A DNA stretch of 64,000 nt, taken from assembly GCA_963746605.1 (NCBI GenBank), contig CAVVCH010000003.1, forward strand, positions 1 through 64,000, read 5' to 3'. This stretch comes from CAVQSS01 sp963746605 (lineage in GTDB: Bacteria > Desulfobacterota > RBG-13-43-22). A program made the position numbers and the translations under genes. Positions 1 through 8,998 of the stretch are shown here, piece by piece (the stretch's first letter is position 1; each line of letters opens with the position of its first letter). The notes under the pieces are model-generated. The model had not been told where the DNA came from. It did no database searches and saw nothing but the letters and a program-made list of their open reading frames with translations.

Positions 1-535
1 GTGACATACGGTCGGGGATTTTGGGCACGGCCAGGTACTTGATCTGGGCGGGGGCTAACCCATTGGCCTCCAGCAGGCGGTCAGTGACGTATTCGATGAT
101 CGTGCCCTGCGAGATGCCTATTGCGACGTCTTTCAGGCCGGTCACGTTGCTGATGCCGCTTTGGCCCGAGGCGAGAATGAAAAAGTGCCCCGCGCCTTTG
201 GAGGCCATGTGCCCATAGCGCACGGCCTGCATCCGGACTTTCTCCTTGTTAAAGAACATCACCGACAGCATTTCGTTCAGCGTCCCATCGGCCTGACCGG
301 CTTGAAGGAGTTGGTCGCGCTCCGGGGCGGAGGCCACTGGGACGAGTTTCGCGTTGACTCCATGTTTGGCGTACAGTCCCTCGGCCTGGGCCACGAACAT
401 CGGCAACGTATCGATGACCGGGATGACGGCCAGTTTAAGCGTGACGGGCTCCGCAGTTGGTGCGGGTGTGGAGGACGAACCGCAGGCGCTCAAAATCATG
501 ATGAGCAGGGCAAAGGCGACGGGCAAACGTCTCAT
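1..535 (-). CDS. ABC transporter substrate-binding lipoprotein (SsuA/NMT1-like), partial
   Basis: Only the N-terminal 178 residues are present; the reading frame is open to the left edge. The start at 535 gives a short positively charged segment, a hydrophobic core and a lipobox (LSAC, Cys at residue 18), so the product should be a lipidated periplasmic binding protein. It continues with a run of small residues and prolines as linker and then the usual binding-protein beginning (TLKLAVIPVIDTLP, followed by FVAQAEGLYAKHGV). This opening is typical of the NMT1/SsuA family that binds sulfonates, nitrate, thiamine precursors or similar small ligands. The ligand cannot be told from the part visible. 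No permease or ATPase gene is in the window on this side. Confidence 0.8.
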   Translation of the reverse strand, partial: MRRLPVAFALLIMILSACGSSSTPAPTAEPVTLKLAVIPVIDTLPMFVAQAEGLYAKHGVNAKLVPVASAPERDQLLQAGQADGTLNEMLSVMFFNKEKVRMQAVRYGHMASKGAGHFFILASGQSGISNVTGLKDVAIGISQGTIIEYVTDRLLEANGLAPAQIKYLAVPKIPDRMS

Positions 536-962
536 GGCTGGTATCGCTCTTTGGTTTTTGGACGGGAATTCTGCCTGGGGCTGATTTCCTGATGGCTTTG
601 TTTCTCTTTGATAAGGATTTCCTTTGGATGAGAAGATTATAGAATAAGCCCTTGGAGGGGGTCAAGGTTAAAATAGGGTGAAAACATAACTTTTCCATCT
701 ATCTCTCCGTCTTACCAAACAAAAATCCTGACCGCGTTTCTGGAAGGGAAGGCCGAGACAGCCAGGGAATTCGATTGAAAAATACATATCTTCTGAGTCA
801 AAAATATGAGTTTGACCCCATTGACATGGAGGCTTCTTTTGATAATCCTATCAACTTCTCCCAAAGTTCAGCGACTCAGTATCTCAAAATCATAATCATG
901 GAAGATGAATATAAAAAAGAGTGGTCATTCAACCATGACGGAAATGACGGATTGAGGCGAAA
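536..962. other. Intergenic region between divergent genes
   Basis: This stretch separates the leftward binding-protein gene from the rightward kinase gene. It contains a small open frame with a TTG start at 775-966 (63 codons) that overlaps the kinase start by 4 bases. The frame has no recognisable domain and no clear ribosome binding site, so I do not call it a gene. No strong promoter, terminator or repeat was recognised by eye. Confidence 0.4.
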
Positions 963-2036
963 TTGAAACTTTTAGGATTTTTTACGGATTTTTCCACTTC
1001 CAGGGTACAGATGAAAGTTACCGGCAAATTTGTCTTTATTTCCCTGTTGGTTGCCACTGCCATCCGGATCCTTGATGGAATAACGGATGCCCTTTATTTC
1101 GCCAAAGGACCTTTCCCCGACCCACTTTCAATGATTATTTTTCACGAAATTTTTGATGCCTTCTGGACGTTTGCCATTATTCTCGGCTGCGGTATTCTTG
1201 TGTCCAGGGAGATAAACAAAAGAAAGGCTGTGGAAAGTGACCTGAAAAGAGCCAATTATGATCTGGAAGAACGTTCAAACGAGCTCCTACATACCAATAA
1301 GCACCTGGAAGCCGAGTTGATTGCCCATCTAAAAACAATCGAGGCGAAGCGAGAATCGGAAAGTCGAATACGATCTCTTTCATTGCAACTTTTGGCCGCA
1401 CAGGAGAAGGAACGAAGGGAAATTTCCAGAGAGTTGCACGATGAATTCGGACAGGCACTCGCTGTCTTGAAACAAAATGCCTGGCGCGTCCAAAGGAAAT
1501 TAAAAGCCAAAGAAGCAGACCTGGTGGATGATGTCCAAGAGATTTTGCAGGGTATCGATGAAGCTATTGAAAACGTCCGGAGCATTTCCTGGAATTTGAG
1601 TCCCCATCTCCTGGAGTATTGCGGCATTTCAACCGCTCTCCAGAGGCTAATCGAGAACCTATCCAAACAATATGAGCTTCAGGTTACAGCGGATTTAATC
1701 AACATCGATCATAGAATCTCTAAAGAGTTCCATATTGTCGTGTACAGGATTTTCCAAGAGGCTCTCACCAACATCGGAAAGCACGCTTTTGCGACCCAGT
1801 TAAGCGTCCTCATCAAGGATGGCGACCATTGCCTTTCTTTTCTGATTGAAGATAACGGGAGAGGGTATGACGTGAAAAATACCCTTCTGGGCGGTGGCAG
1901 AGGATCTGGGTTGGGGTTAGCCATCCTGGATGAACGGGTAAAGATGTTGGGAGGACAGTTGGATATTTGTAGCCGGGAAGGAAAGGGAACGCGATTATTT
2001 TTTAGTATTCCCGTGCAGGGCCCTTCCGGGCAATAG
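963..2036 (+). CDS. Sensor histidine kinase, NarL/DegS type
   Basis: A 357-residue membrane sensor kinase. Two hydrophobic segments (about residues 21-42 and 56-82) are followed by a coiled coil (about 85-150). A HisKA_3 dimerisation domain follows, with the phospho-acceptor His159 in the motif RREISRELHDE. The C-terminal HATPase domain shows an N-box (EALTNIGKHA), a G1 box (DNGRGYD) and a G2 box (GSGLGLAI). The sensor part is short with no PAS or HAMP, so the signal is unknown and may be sensed in the membrane. The frame can begin at TTG 963 (GAGG eight bases upstream) or ATG 1011; both keep the membrane segments. It lies 24 bases before a NarL-family response regulator, its evident partner, and upstream of the multicopper oxidase cluster, which it may control. 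Confidence 0.88.
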   Translation: MKLLGFFTDFSTSRVQMKVTGKFVFISLLVATAIRILDGITDALYFAKGPFPDPLSMIIFHEIFDAFWTFAIILGCGILVSREINKRKAVESDLKRANYDLEERSNELLHTNKHLEAELIAHLKTIEAKRESESRIRSLSLQLLAAQEKERREISRELHDEFGQALAVLKQNAWRVQRKLKAKEADLVDDVQEILQGIDEAIENVRSISWNLSPHLLEYCGISTALQRLIENLSKQYELQVTADLINIDHRISKEFHIVVYRIFQEALTNIGKHAFATQLSVLIKDGDHCLSFLIEDNGRGYDVKNTLLGGGRGSGLGLAILDERVKMLGGQLDICSREGKGTRLFFSIPVQGPSGQ

Positions 2037-2060
2037 GAAAATAAAGGAGGCAAACCCGCC

Positions 2061-2706
2061 ATGGATCCTTATCAGATTATTTTAGCGGATGACCATCCCT
2101 TGGTTCGAAGTGGAATAAAGAGGATAATCAGCGAGAGAGCGGATTTGAACGTTTTGGGAGAGGCAGGTGACGGTCTGGAACTTCTCAACCTCCTGAATCA
2201 TCTGACGCCCGAGATGGTGGTCCTTGATATCTCCATGCCTAACCTGCGCGGGATTGAAGCGATTCATGACATCAGGCTGAAGCTGCCTGAAGTGAAAGTT
2301 CTGATACTGACCATGCACCGGGATATCGAATTACTTCAACTGGCGGTAGCGGCCGGCGCCGATGGCTATATCTTGAAGGAGGATGCCGAGGTAGAGCTGT
2401 TTTCGGCGATAGAATCCGTTCGCCAGGGAAAGATATATATATCCCCGCTCTTGCGGGAAAGCGTGACCAGATGATTGGGCCCAAACTTGCCGCCTGGGGA
2501 CCAAACCCTTTTCCCCAATATTGACGGTACGAGAGAGAGAGGTTTTAAAATTGTTCGGCGAGGGAAAATCGAAAAAGGAAATTGCCGATCTTCTGAATAT
2601 CAGCATCCGCACGGTCGAACATCACCGTGAAAATATCCTCACCAAACTGGACCTCAAGACAACCGTCGACCTCGTGAGATACGCCCTCCAAAAGAATTAT
2701 GCCTAA
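2061..2706 (+). pseudogene. NarL/FixJ-family response regulator, frameshifted
   Basis: The receiver domain reads in one frame (2061-2474) with phospho-acceptor Asp in VVLDISMPN and the conserved Lys in ILKEDAE. The frame then stops at 2472-2474. The LuxR-type helix-turn-helix continues in the next frame, with LTVREREVLKLF and SIRTVEHHRENI, ending at 2706. Skipping a single base near 2469 joins the two parts into one continuous protein of about 215 residues with a normal linker. This is a one-base insertion, either a real mutation or a sequence error. An AAGGAGG ribosome binding site lies 12 bases before the start. The gene forms a two-component pair with the kinase just upstream. Confidence 0.85.
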
Positions 2707-3115
2707 AACCGATCCCAATTGGCAGGCTCATTGATTTAAGACCATTTTCGTAGACTCTTTTGTTCCGGATGAGCATTGTTCCCACCGCCTCGTTGCCTTC
2801 TCTCCCATTGCGTCACCATTTCTAAGCCTCAATCGAAACATTTTCCTTCCTACGATTTGAGGTGTCCATCGAAACTCTCTTTTGCCCGGCCGGACAGGTA
2901 TTTTGGCTATCCGAATAGGGTATTCTCCCTATATCAAAATAGGGACATCTGCCAGTAGAAACGGGTTTTGTGGAGCCTTACAGTATTTGTACCAAAAGAG
3001 AAACATCATCCGGTTCCTGGGCAGAGGGCGGGGGAGAAAATCTGCGAGCTGGGGCACTCAATCCAGCTATTTTCCCCAATCTTCGATTAACCGGCCGTTC
3101 AAGAGGAGGAGCTTA
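2707..3115. other. Intergenic region upstream of multicopper oxidase cluster
   Basis: About 400 bases with no supported gene. Small open frames here show no family features. Near 2925-2965 there are three short pieces (AGGG, CCCT, AGGG) that could pair, but no clear operator. A GGAGGAG ribosome binding site precedes the GTG start at 3116. Confidence 0.4.
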
Positions 3116-4804
3116 GTGAAAAGACGCGAATTTCTCAAGCATTGTGCCGGTGGTCTGACTGCCTTGGTAGTAGGCAGTAAAATGCCGTGGCTGACGGAAA
3201 CGGCCTATGCCCGGTCCAGGTCCAAGTGCTTACTTTCACCATTACCGACGCGCTGAAGGATATGGTGACCGATAATGCGATAAACCCCGCCAAATGCTTC
3301 TTCTGGATTTATAAGGAAGCGACTCTGCCGGCGGAGAGTCCCGGACCCCTTATCTTTACCCGGGAGGGGGACGATATCAAGATTACCGTAACCAATGCGC
3401 TGCCTCAGGATCATGAGTTTGCCATCCCGGGTATAGGTTTCACCACCGGTCCCATTCCGCCGGGAGCCACCGTTGAAAAGGTCATCCATGTCCCCACCTC
3501 AAGCGCCGGCACCTATCTTTATTTCGACACCCTGAATGCGCCGGTAAACCGGGTGATGGGGTTGCACGGCGCCTTTATCGTCATGCCCAACCCGGCCACC
3601 GGAACCCCTTACAACACCGGTGATCTCCAACGAGGCGCCCAACGTGCAGCGGCTGTTCGCCGACCTGGGCGCTCGTCCCTGGTTTCCCGGCCTGGCTTGG
3701 GCGGAAGGAGGAGACAACGGACCGGATTTCCCCCCCACCCCGGGCTTTCGGCAAGTCGTCTGGGTAATGCACGAGGCCAGCCCGAACCTTTTCGCCGACG
3801 TGGAGGAATTCTCCTTTGCCCATCCGGGAATCAATTTCCCTGCCTGCGACTTTTGCGAACCGGTTCCTGAATAACTCCTTCACACCCGGCGGCGTTAACC
3901 AGCCTCCTGCCGACCAGGGCGATACGCCCCAATATTTCACCATCTGTCGGCCAGTCCGGCCATTTCTCCCACAACAACCTCCTTTGTCACCCCTTTTATG
4001 CGGGTGGGAGAACCTACGGTGGTTCGGGTCCTAAACGCCGGCCTGTGGACCCACTGCAACCACATCCACGCCAACCACACGTATGTGCTGAGGGTCCGTA
4101 ACGAGTTTTCCGGATTCAAGCAGTTCAATGCCTTTGGGGACCTCGATCCGGCCAGGGTGCCCGGTGTCAGGAACAACCAAATTGAGCTGGACACCTTCGG
4201 CGCCCACCCCCTGGACGTCTGGGAATGGCTGATGCCCTACATGCGGCCCCCGGATGTGCCCAACGATCTGGGCATCGGAAGGGCGGACCTTTCCCGGACG
4301 CTGCCGGTGGACCCCAGGCCGGTCCCCGAATTCGGCGTGGTCGTCAGGCCTGGTGGAATTGCGGTTGCCGGGAACACCCCCGCAGGCCAGACAACCTGGC
4401 CCCCCGTTCAAGAACTGAACATGGCGATTCCCAAGGTCGGGACTCAGCTTGGGGGGATTCCCGTGGACGCGCCGCTGTCGCCCATGTGCTACCCCATGCA
4501 CGACCACTCCGAGCCCACCCAGACGGCCCAGGGCGGCAACTACAACCAGGGACTGATCGCCGGGATGATGTTCACCGGCGACCGGAACGCGGATGGCCGT
4601 TTACCCAATCCCGGTCCGGGCACCGGCATCACCGTCGCCCCCAACGGCGTCTTCACCTTTCCCGACGCGCCCTTGACCTTCACCGACCCCGACTTTGGGG
4701 ATGCCGTCGCCAATCAGCGGGCGGTCTTCGGCCCTGATTTCAATAAGAGTCCGCAGCCGCCGGCCGGCCCGCAGCCGCCCTATGATGAGGATGAGGAGTC
4801 CTAA
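3116..4804 (+). pseudogene. Tat-exported multicopper oxidase, multiple frameshifts
   Basis: The GTG start at 3116 follows GGAGGAG and begins a twin-arginine signal (RREFLK, then a hydrophobic stretch ending in AYA). Cupredoxin sequence follows but changes frame near 3210, 3615, 3850, 3950 and 3982. Read through these shifts, the protein is continuous at about 560 residues. It shows cupredoxin features such as SSAGTYLYFDT, a copper-ligand-like THCNHIHANH block and a C-terminal MCYPMHDHSE. Multicopper oxidases oxidise phenolics, metals or organics while reducing oxygen at a type 2/3 cluster. Here the canonical HCH ligand spacing is altered, so activity is uncertain. No in-frame stop or loss of sequence accompanies the shifts, which could be sequence errors or recent decay. 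It sits 60 bases upstream of a second multicopper oxidase. Confidence 0.75.
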
Positions 4805-4864
4805 GATACGACCGTTACCCTCAGTCTGCTCCTCCCCAGCGGATAACCCGAAAGGAGAAAAAAC

Positions 4865-6419
4865 ATGTCGTTTGCTATTCCCTCTTTTATAATCCCCCGC
4901 CGGCCGGTCTTTCAACCGGCCGGGGAGGCCGGAGTGTGGGAAAAGATGTCCCCCATGTTACCAGAGGCCACCGCCAGTCCGCGAACTCCCGAATTCCTGG
5001 ATTTGAACAACCTCCCCTTTGAAGTCAGGGCCAATCCCGTGCCGGAAATTCTCTTTGCCGCCGGTTTGGCGAACCAACCCAGCACTCCCCATACATTGGA
5101 TAGAGATCTGATGCACGGCCTGCAACTTCCCGCCTGGGACGGTACCCTGTTGAACTTTTTTCTCTTTGAGGACAATCAACTGCTATCCCCTTTTAATCGA
5201 CCGGTCTATCCCGGGCCTACCACCCGGGTGCCCCGGGGTGCGGTCTTCCACGCCAAGGTGCTGGGTCATGGCCCGCCTCCCCACACCATCCACTGGCACG
5301 GCATAGAGCCGACTTCCATCAACGACGGCGTGGGCCACTGCTCCATGGAGATCGGCAACTACACCTACCAATGGCAGCCGAACTTCATCGGCACCTATTT
5401 CTACCACTGCCACCGGAACACGACGCAACACTTTGAGTTCGGCCTCTTCGGGCTGCTCCTGATCCATCCCCCGGACGCGTTTTTTGCCTCCATAGGAAGG
5501 ATCAACCCTGACGGCACCGTCGTGCTCAATAACGTCCCCATCGGCGCCGGCAGGGACGGGTTATTCCGCACCGCGGCCAACCTGATAACCCCCATCGCGG
5601 ACTTTACCCATCGGTTTCCAGGGTTCATAAAGCGGCCATCCGGTAGACGGCGTCTTTACTCCGGACCCCCAGCAGCAGTTTCCCACGGACCCCCATGCCT
5701 ATACCGTGCCCTACGACGTGGAGGCCTTGTGGGTGCTGGACGACCGGGACTCCGTCTGGAGCCAATTCGCCCCCGATCCTTTCGCCTTTTTCCCCGTGAA
5801 CGGTAATCTCCCCGGAGTGAATGACAAATTTAAGATCGGCTTTTTCAACGATTTCAACGCGGATTACTGGTTCATCACCGGGGTCCCTGTGCCTGGCCCG
5901 CCGGGGAGTACGGTGGCCATCGACCCCGCCGGTGCGCCCCCCGCAGGGGGTGGTTTGCCCGGCGGGGTCATTCCCGCAGCCTTGAACAGCGGCGTAGCCG
6001 GAACCCAAATCGCCATAAACGCCCAGGTGAACCAGACCATTCTGATCCGAACGTTGGATGCCGCCTACAATAACGCCCGAATCACCTTTCCGGTGGACGT
6101 CGTGATCATCGGAATTGACGGCCGGGCATTGGGCGTGCCGCCCTTCGGGCTTTATAATTCGGCTTTTCTCTTGCCTAAGAATGCCCCCATTCTGATTTGC
6201 ACCGCCCGGCGCTTCGATGCGCTGATGAGATTCGACAGAGCCGACTTCCCCGACGGCTTCAGCGGTTTTGCCAAAGTGGAGTTCATTGACAGCCAGGGCG
6301 CCACTCCCGACCCGGCCAGCAATAACGTGCTTCTGGGCCCGGTCCTGCAGACCGCCTTGATTCCCATCGTGATTTCTAGTCCCCCTGTCAAGTTGTTTAT
6401 GCCGATCATGTTTTCGTGA
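4865..6419 (+). pseudogene. Multicopper oxidase, one frameshift
   Basis: The ATG at 4865 is preceded by GAAAGGAG. The first part (to about 5630) carries type 2/3 copper ligand motifs, TIHWHGIEP and YFYHCHRN followed by TTQHFEFGLFG. The second part continues in another frame from about 5630 to 6419. The shift lies near 5626-5634. Joined, the product is about 517 residues with at least two cupredoxin domains and no obvious Tat or Sec signal at its N-terminus. The C-terminal third is less typical, and I do not see a final HCHxxxHxxxGM block. Its partner oxidase is immediately upstream and a conserved unknown protein follows, suggesting one transcription unit. Substrate is not deducible. Confidence 0.75.
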
Positions 6420-6479
6420 TGACCCCCTCCCTCCTGGCTGCGGTCCCATCCACCCGCAGCCAGGGGCTTTACGGTATTT

Positions 6480-7130
6480 ATTAAACACACCAAAACACGG
6501 CCGGACAGACTATTTCTTATCTTCGATCATCTGACCAAGAGTCTCTGGGTATCCGTTGTCCCGGAGCTTAAGAATTTTTTCATCGGGCAGGTCTGTCCTC
6601 CGACCAAAGAACGAGTCCGCCAGTTGTTGGGCCTTAACCCGGCCTATCCCTTCGAAGTTTTCCTGGAGATGTGGGTCTTCCCTTCCGATCTCTTCCGGCC
6701 CAGTCCGGACCCGGAAATCAATGACCACGAAGCCGTGCCAACCAAGCAGATTGCCCCGGGTAACTGGACGTTTCCCCAGGACGGCAGCCCTTTTATCCGA
6801 ATCGACGAAACCGCGCTTTTCCTGGAGGCGGCCTGGCTGGCCCCGAAAACCTTCAAACAATGGTTTGTGAATCGAGCGGAGAACGTTTACCATCGCGACG
6901 GCGACGATCCGAGCGGTTGGGGAGACCCCTGGACCCGGCTTGGGTATACCTATGACTGGGGAAACCCCGTCAACCCGGTGGGGGCGAGCGAATTCATCCT
7001 CCGTATCCACCCCGACACGAAAGAGTTGGTGATTAAACTGGAAAAAGCGGTCGATGCCGACACGGTTGGCTGGAGCGGCTACTTCAAATGCGTCTTTAAT
7101 GCCTGGTTCCCAATTATCTTCAGAAATTGA
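6480..7130 (+). CDS. Conserved-looking hypothetical protein of the multicopper oxidase cluster
   Basis: The frame ending at 7130 is open back to the end of the second oxidase gene, and protein-like sequence clearly starts by about 6500 (LFLIFDHLTKSLW). No ATG lies before 6624. The start is therefore uncertain: it may use ATT at 6480, or an upstream frameshift may have detached the true start. The product is rich in Trp, Phe and Pro and acidic in its second half, without a membrane segment or a motif I recognise. The opposite strand has an overlapping open frame (6510-7139) that lacks protein character and is rejected. Position suggests a role linked to the multicopper oxidases. Confidence 0.5.
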   Translation: MKHTKTRPDRLFLIFDHLTKSLWVSVVPELKNFFIGQVCPPTKERVRQLLGLNPAYPFEVFLEMWVFPSDLFRPSPDPEINDHEAVPTKQIAPGNWTFPQDGSPFIRIDETALFLEAAWLAPKTFKQWFVNRAENVYHRDGDDPSGWGDPWTRLGYTYDWGNPVNPVGASEFILRIHPDTKELVIKLEKAVDADTVGWSGYFKCVFNAWFPIIFRN

Positions 7131-7151
7131 TGGCAACATTATCGGTAGGGC

Positions 7152-7442
7152 ATGCTCACTGGGGCCCGACGGATTCCCAGAAGAGTTGCGAACATAAAGA
7201 AGGCCGAGGATAACCGACCATCAGAAATCGTCAGGTGGTCACCAGGGACACGGTCTGGCCTGGCCCCGGTGCTCCTACCGATGCGCAACGCCATCCTGAC
7301 CATGCAATCCTCGGGGATAAAGGCGGCGGCCATCGTTCAGGACATGCTGACGTTGGCCCGCCGAGGCGTGCCCAAGCAAACCGTTTTGAATCTTAACCGG
7401 GTGAAAAAAGGCAGAGCCGATCATGGCGAGCCGATCGCTTAA
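7152..7442 (+). pseudogene. Histidine kinase fragment
   Basis: The sequence AAAIVQDMLTLARRG followed by VLNLN matches the dimerisation/phosphoacceptor-adjacent helix of hybrid PAS histidine kinases common in this bacterial group. The His block, ATPase domain and any sensor domains are absent. The last 12 codons are supplied by the left arm of a long inverted repeat (7405-7453), so the kinase was cut by, or fused to, that element. I infer a gene remnant with no function as a kinase. Confidence 0.55.
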
Positions 7443-7637
7443 CGTGTTGATAACGGGCCTATAACGGTACGAAAAGCCTCTAATTCCTTGTAGTTAGAGG
7501 CTTTTCTTATCTGAAAAATTATCTTCCTGGCATGAGAAATCATTCAACTATTTCTAATTATAGGCTTTTCTTCCACATCATAACGGTATTATCAACACGT
7601 TAAGCGATCGGGTCGCCGATCATGGCCCTGCCTTTTT
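7405..7637. repeat. Long inverted-repeat element (MITE-like)
   Basis: Arms of 49 bases at 7405-7453 and 7589-7637 are inverted copies. The inner 23 bases (7431-7453 and 7589-7611) are a perfect match and the outer parts have only a few mismatches. The 135-base interior holds a perfect 12-bp hairpin (7472-7505). No open frame is present inside. The structure fits a non-autonomous palindromic element or a large transcription-end structure between convergent genes. Confidence 0.7.
7472..7505. terminator. Bidirectional intrinsic terminator candidate
   Basis: Perfect 12-bp stem (AAAAGCCTCTAA paired with TTAGAGGCTTTT) around a 10-base loop. A-runs and T-runs at the ends would give a U-tract in either direction. 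It lies between the rightward oxidase cluster and the leftward binding-protein gene, where a shared terminator is expected. Confidence 0.6.
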
Positions 7638-7646
7638 GCTTCCAAT

Positions 7647-8927
7647 TTATTCTTCCAATATCGCCGGTGCCCCGACCTTGGTCCGCAGGGCCGTCCACTC
7701 GGCCTGGGTGATGGCGGCGTCTTCGCCTTTCATCTTGTCTATGATTTCGTAATAATCGAGTTGATACTTATCCTTTTTGACTTCGGCCGCCGGCTTGCAC
7801 TTTATCGCATAGACGGTCTGGATGGATTGATGGTCCCAGGATCGCCAGTATTGCTCGTCTTTTAAGCCGATATATTTGTGTCCCTCCAGGGCCTTGATCA
7901 CCGCCGCTGTATCAAAACTTTTGGCCCGCTCCACCGCTTCCTTATACTGGTACATGATGACGTAAGCCGAAGCGCCCGAGGTGGAAGGATAACGTTTGAA
8001 TTTTTCCTCAAACTTCTTTACAAAGGCCACCCCCTTGGGATAGTTTTCCTGGATCGGGACCTTCCAATACCAAGGGGTAGCGCTGAGTACCCCCTCCATG
8101 GCTTCCGGGCCCGCCCCTTCGGCCATATCGATCGTCATGTTCGGCACCACCAACTGAACCTTTTTCTTCAACCCCAGGTCGTAGGCCTGTTTGACGCAGA
8201 TTTCCATGTCCTTCCCGAACAACACCAGGATGAGAACATCCGGATTGGCTTCTTTGACCAGGTTCAAAACGTTACTGAAATCGCTGGTCCCCAGTTTCGT
8301 CAAAATGCCCTTGTGTTTGTCTTTGTCCGTGGTCTCGGTATACTGGCGGAAAACCTCCTCGGTGGTCCAACCCCAGGTATAATCGGAGGTTATGTAAAAG
8401 AACTTCTTTCCCCCGAAGTTCTTTTTCAGATAGGCCGCGGTCACCTTGGCGGCCATCCGGGAGTCGTAGCATTCCCGGAAAATATATTTATGACCTTCCT
8501 CCCCCGTAGTCTCGGTGGAATAGGTCAGGGTGCCGAAAAAAATCTTCTTTTTATCCCGGGCCACTTTTCCCGAGGCAATCGCCACGGCGCTGGAGGACCC
8601 CCCAAACATCATTTGGGCCCCTTCCTTATCAAAAAGTTCCACGGCGTTTTCTTTGGCAACCTTGGCGTTACTTTTAGTGTCCCGGTATACCAGTTTAGCC
8701 TTTTTCCCCAGAATTCCCCCGCCCGCGTTGATTTCTTCCAGGGCCATCTCCGCTGCCCGGCGCTGGTCCAGTCCCTGTTTGGCGTACGGGCCGGTCTCGG
8801 GGTAATTCAGACCAATGACAACCAGATCATCGGCCGCTTCACTGGATGAGACCGTGCCCAGGACCAGGCCTACCAGGCTGAAGAAAAAAATGACCATCAG
8901 AACGCTCAAGGGTTGGATCTTTTTCAT
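7647..8927 (-). CDS. Branched-chain amino acid/amide-type ABC substrate-binding protein
   Basis: A 426-residue periplasmic binding protein of the LivJ/AmiC-like fold (peripla_BP_6). The start at 8927 is chosen because AAGGAGG lies five bases upstream; a longer frame to 8960 lacks one. The N-terminus is a Sec signal (MKKIQPLSVLMVIFFF to about SSEAAD). It is followed by the characteristic VIGLNYPETGPYAKQG ligand-loop start and AAEMALEEINAGGGILGKK. Such proteins deliver leucine-type amino acids, urea, amides or aromatic acids to LivHMGF permeases. No permease genes are nearby, so it is an orphan receptor and its ligand is unknown. The gene stands alone between a chemoreceptor and an inverted-repeat element. 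Confidence 0.9.
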   Translation of the reverse strand: MKKIQPLSVLMVIFFFSLVGLVLGTVSSSEAADDLVVIGLNYPETGPYAKQGLDQRRAAEMALEEINAGGGILGKKAKLVYRDTKSNAKVAKENAVELFDKEGAQMMFGGSSSAVAIASGKVARDKKKIFFGTLTYSTETTGEEGHKYIFRECYDSRMAAKVTAAYLKKNFGGKKFFYITSDYTWGWTTEEVFRQYTETTDKDKHKGILTKLGTSDFSNVLNLVKEANPDVLILVLFGKDMEICVKQAYDLGLKKKVQLVVPNMTIDMAEGAGPEAMEGVLSATPWYWKVPIQENYPKGVAFVKKFEEKFKRYPSTSGASAYVIMYQYKEAVERAKSFDTAAVIKALEGHKYIGLKDEQYWRSWDHQSIQTVYAIKCKPAAEVKKDKYQLDYYEIIDKMKGEDAAITQAEWTALRTKVGAPAILEE

Positions 8928-8998
8928 GGTTCCCTCCTTGGGAATGATTGGGGTTGCCAATCGATATTTGGTGGGTCCTGCTTTTTTTGCTTTAGGAT

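Noticed and set aside
435..698. 87-codon minus-strand frame near the left end
   Set aside because: It overlaps the start of the lipoprotein gene in a different frame on the same strand and has no protein features.
775..966. 63-codon frame before the sensor kinase
   Set aside because: TTG start, no ribosome binding site or domain; kept only as a note in the intergenic entry.
2720..2745. Sigma-54-like promoter (TGGCAG-N5-TTGAT) after the response regulator
   Set aside because: Only partial match to the -24/-12 consensus and far from the next start codon.
6510..7139. 209-codon open frame on the minus strand
   Set aside because: It overlaps a plus-strand frame with better protein character and continuous conserved-looking sequence; the minus frame is an antisense shadow.
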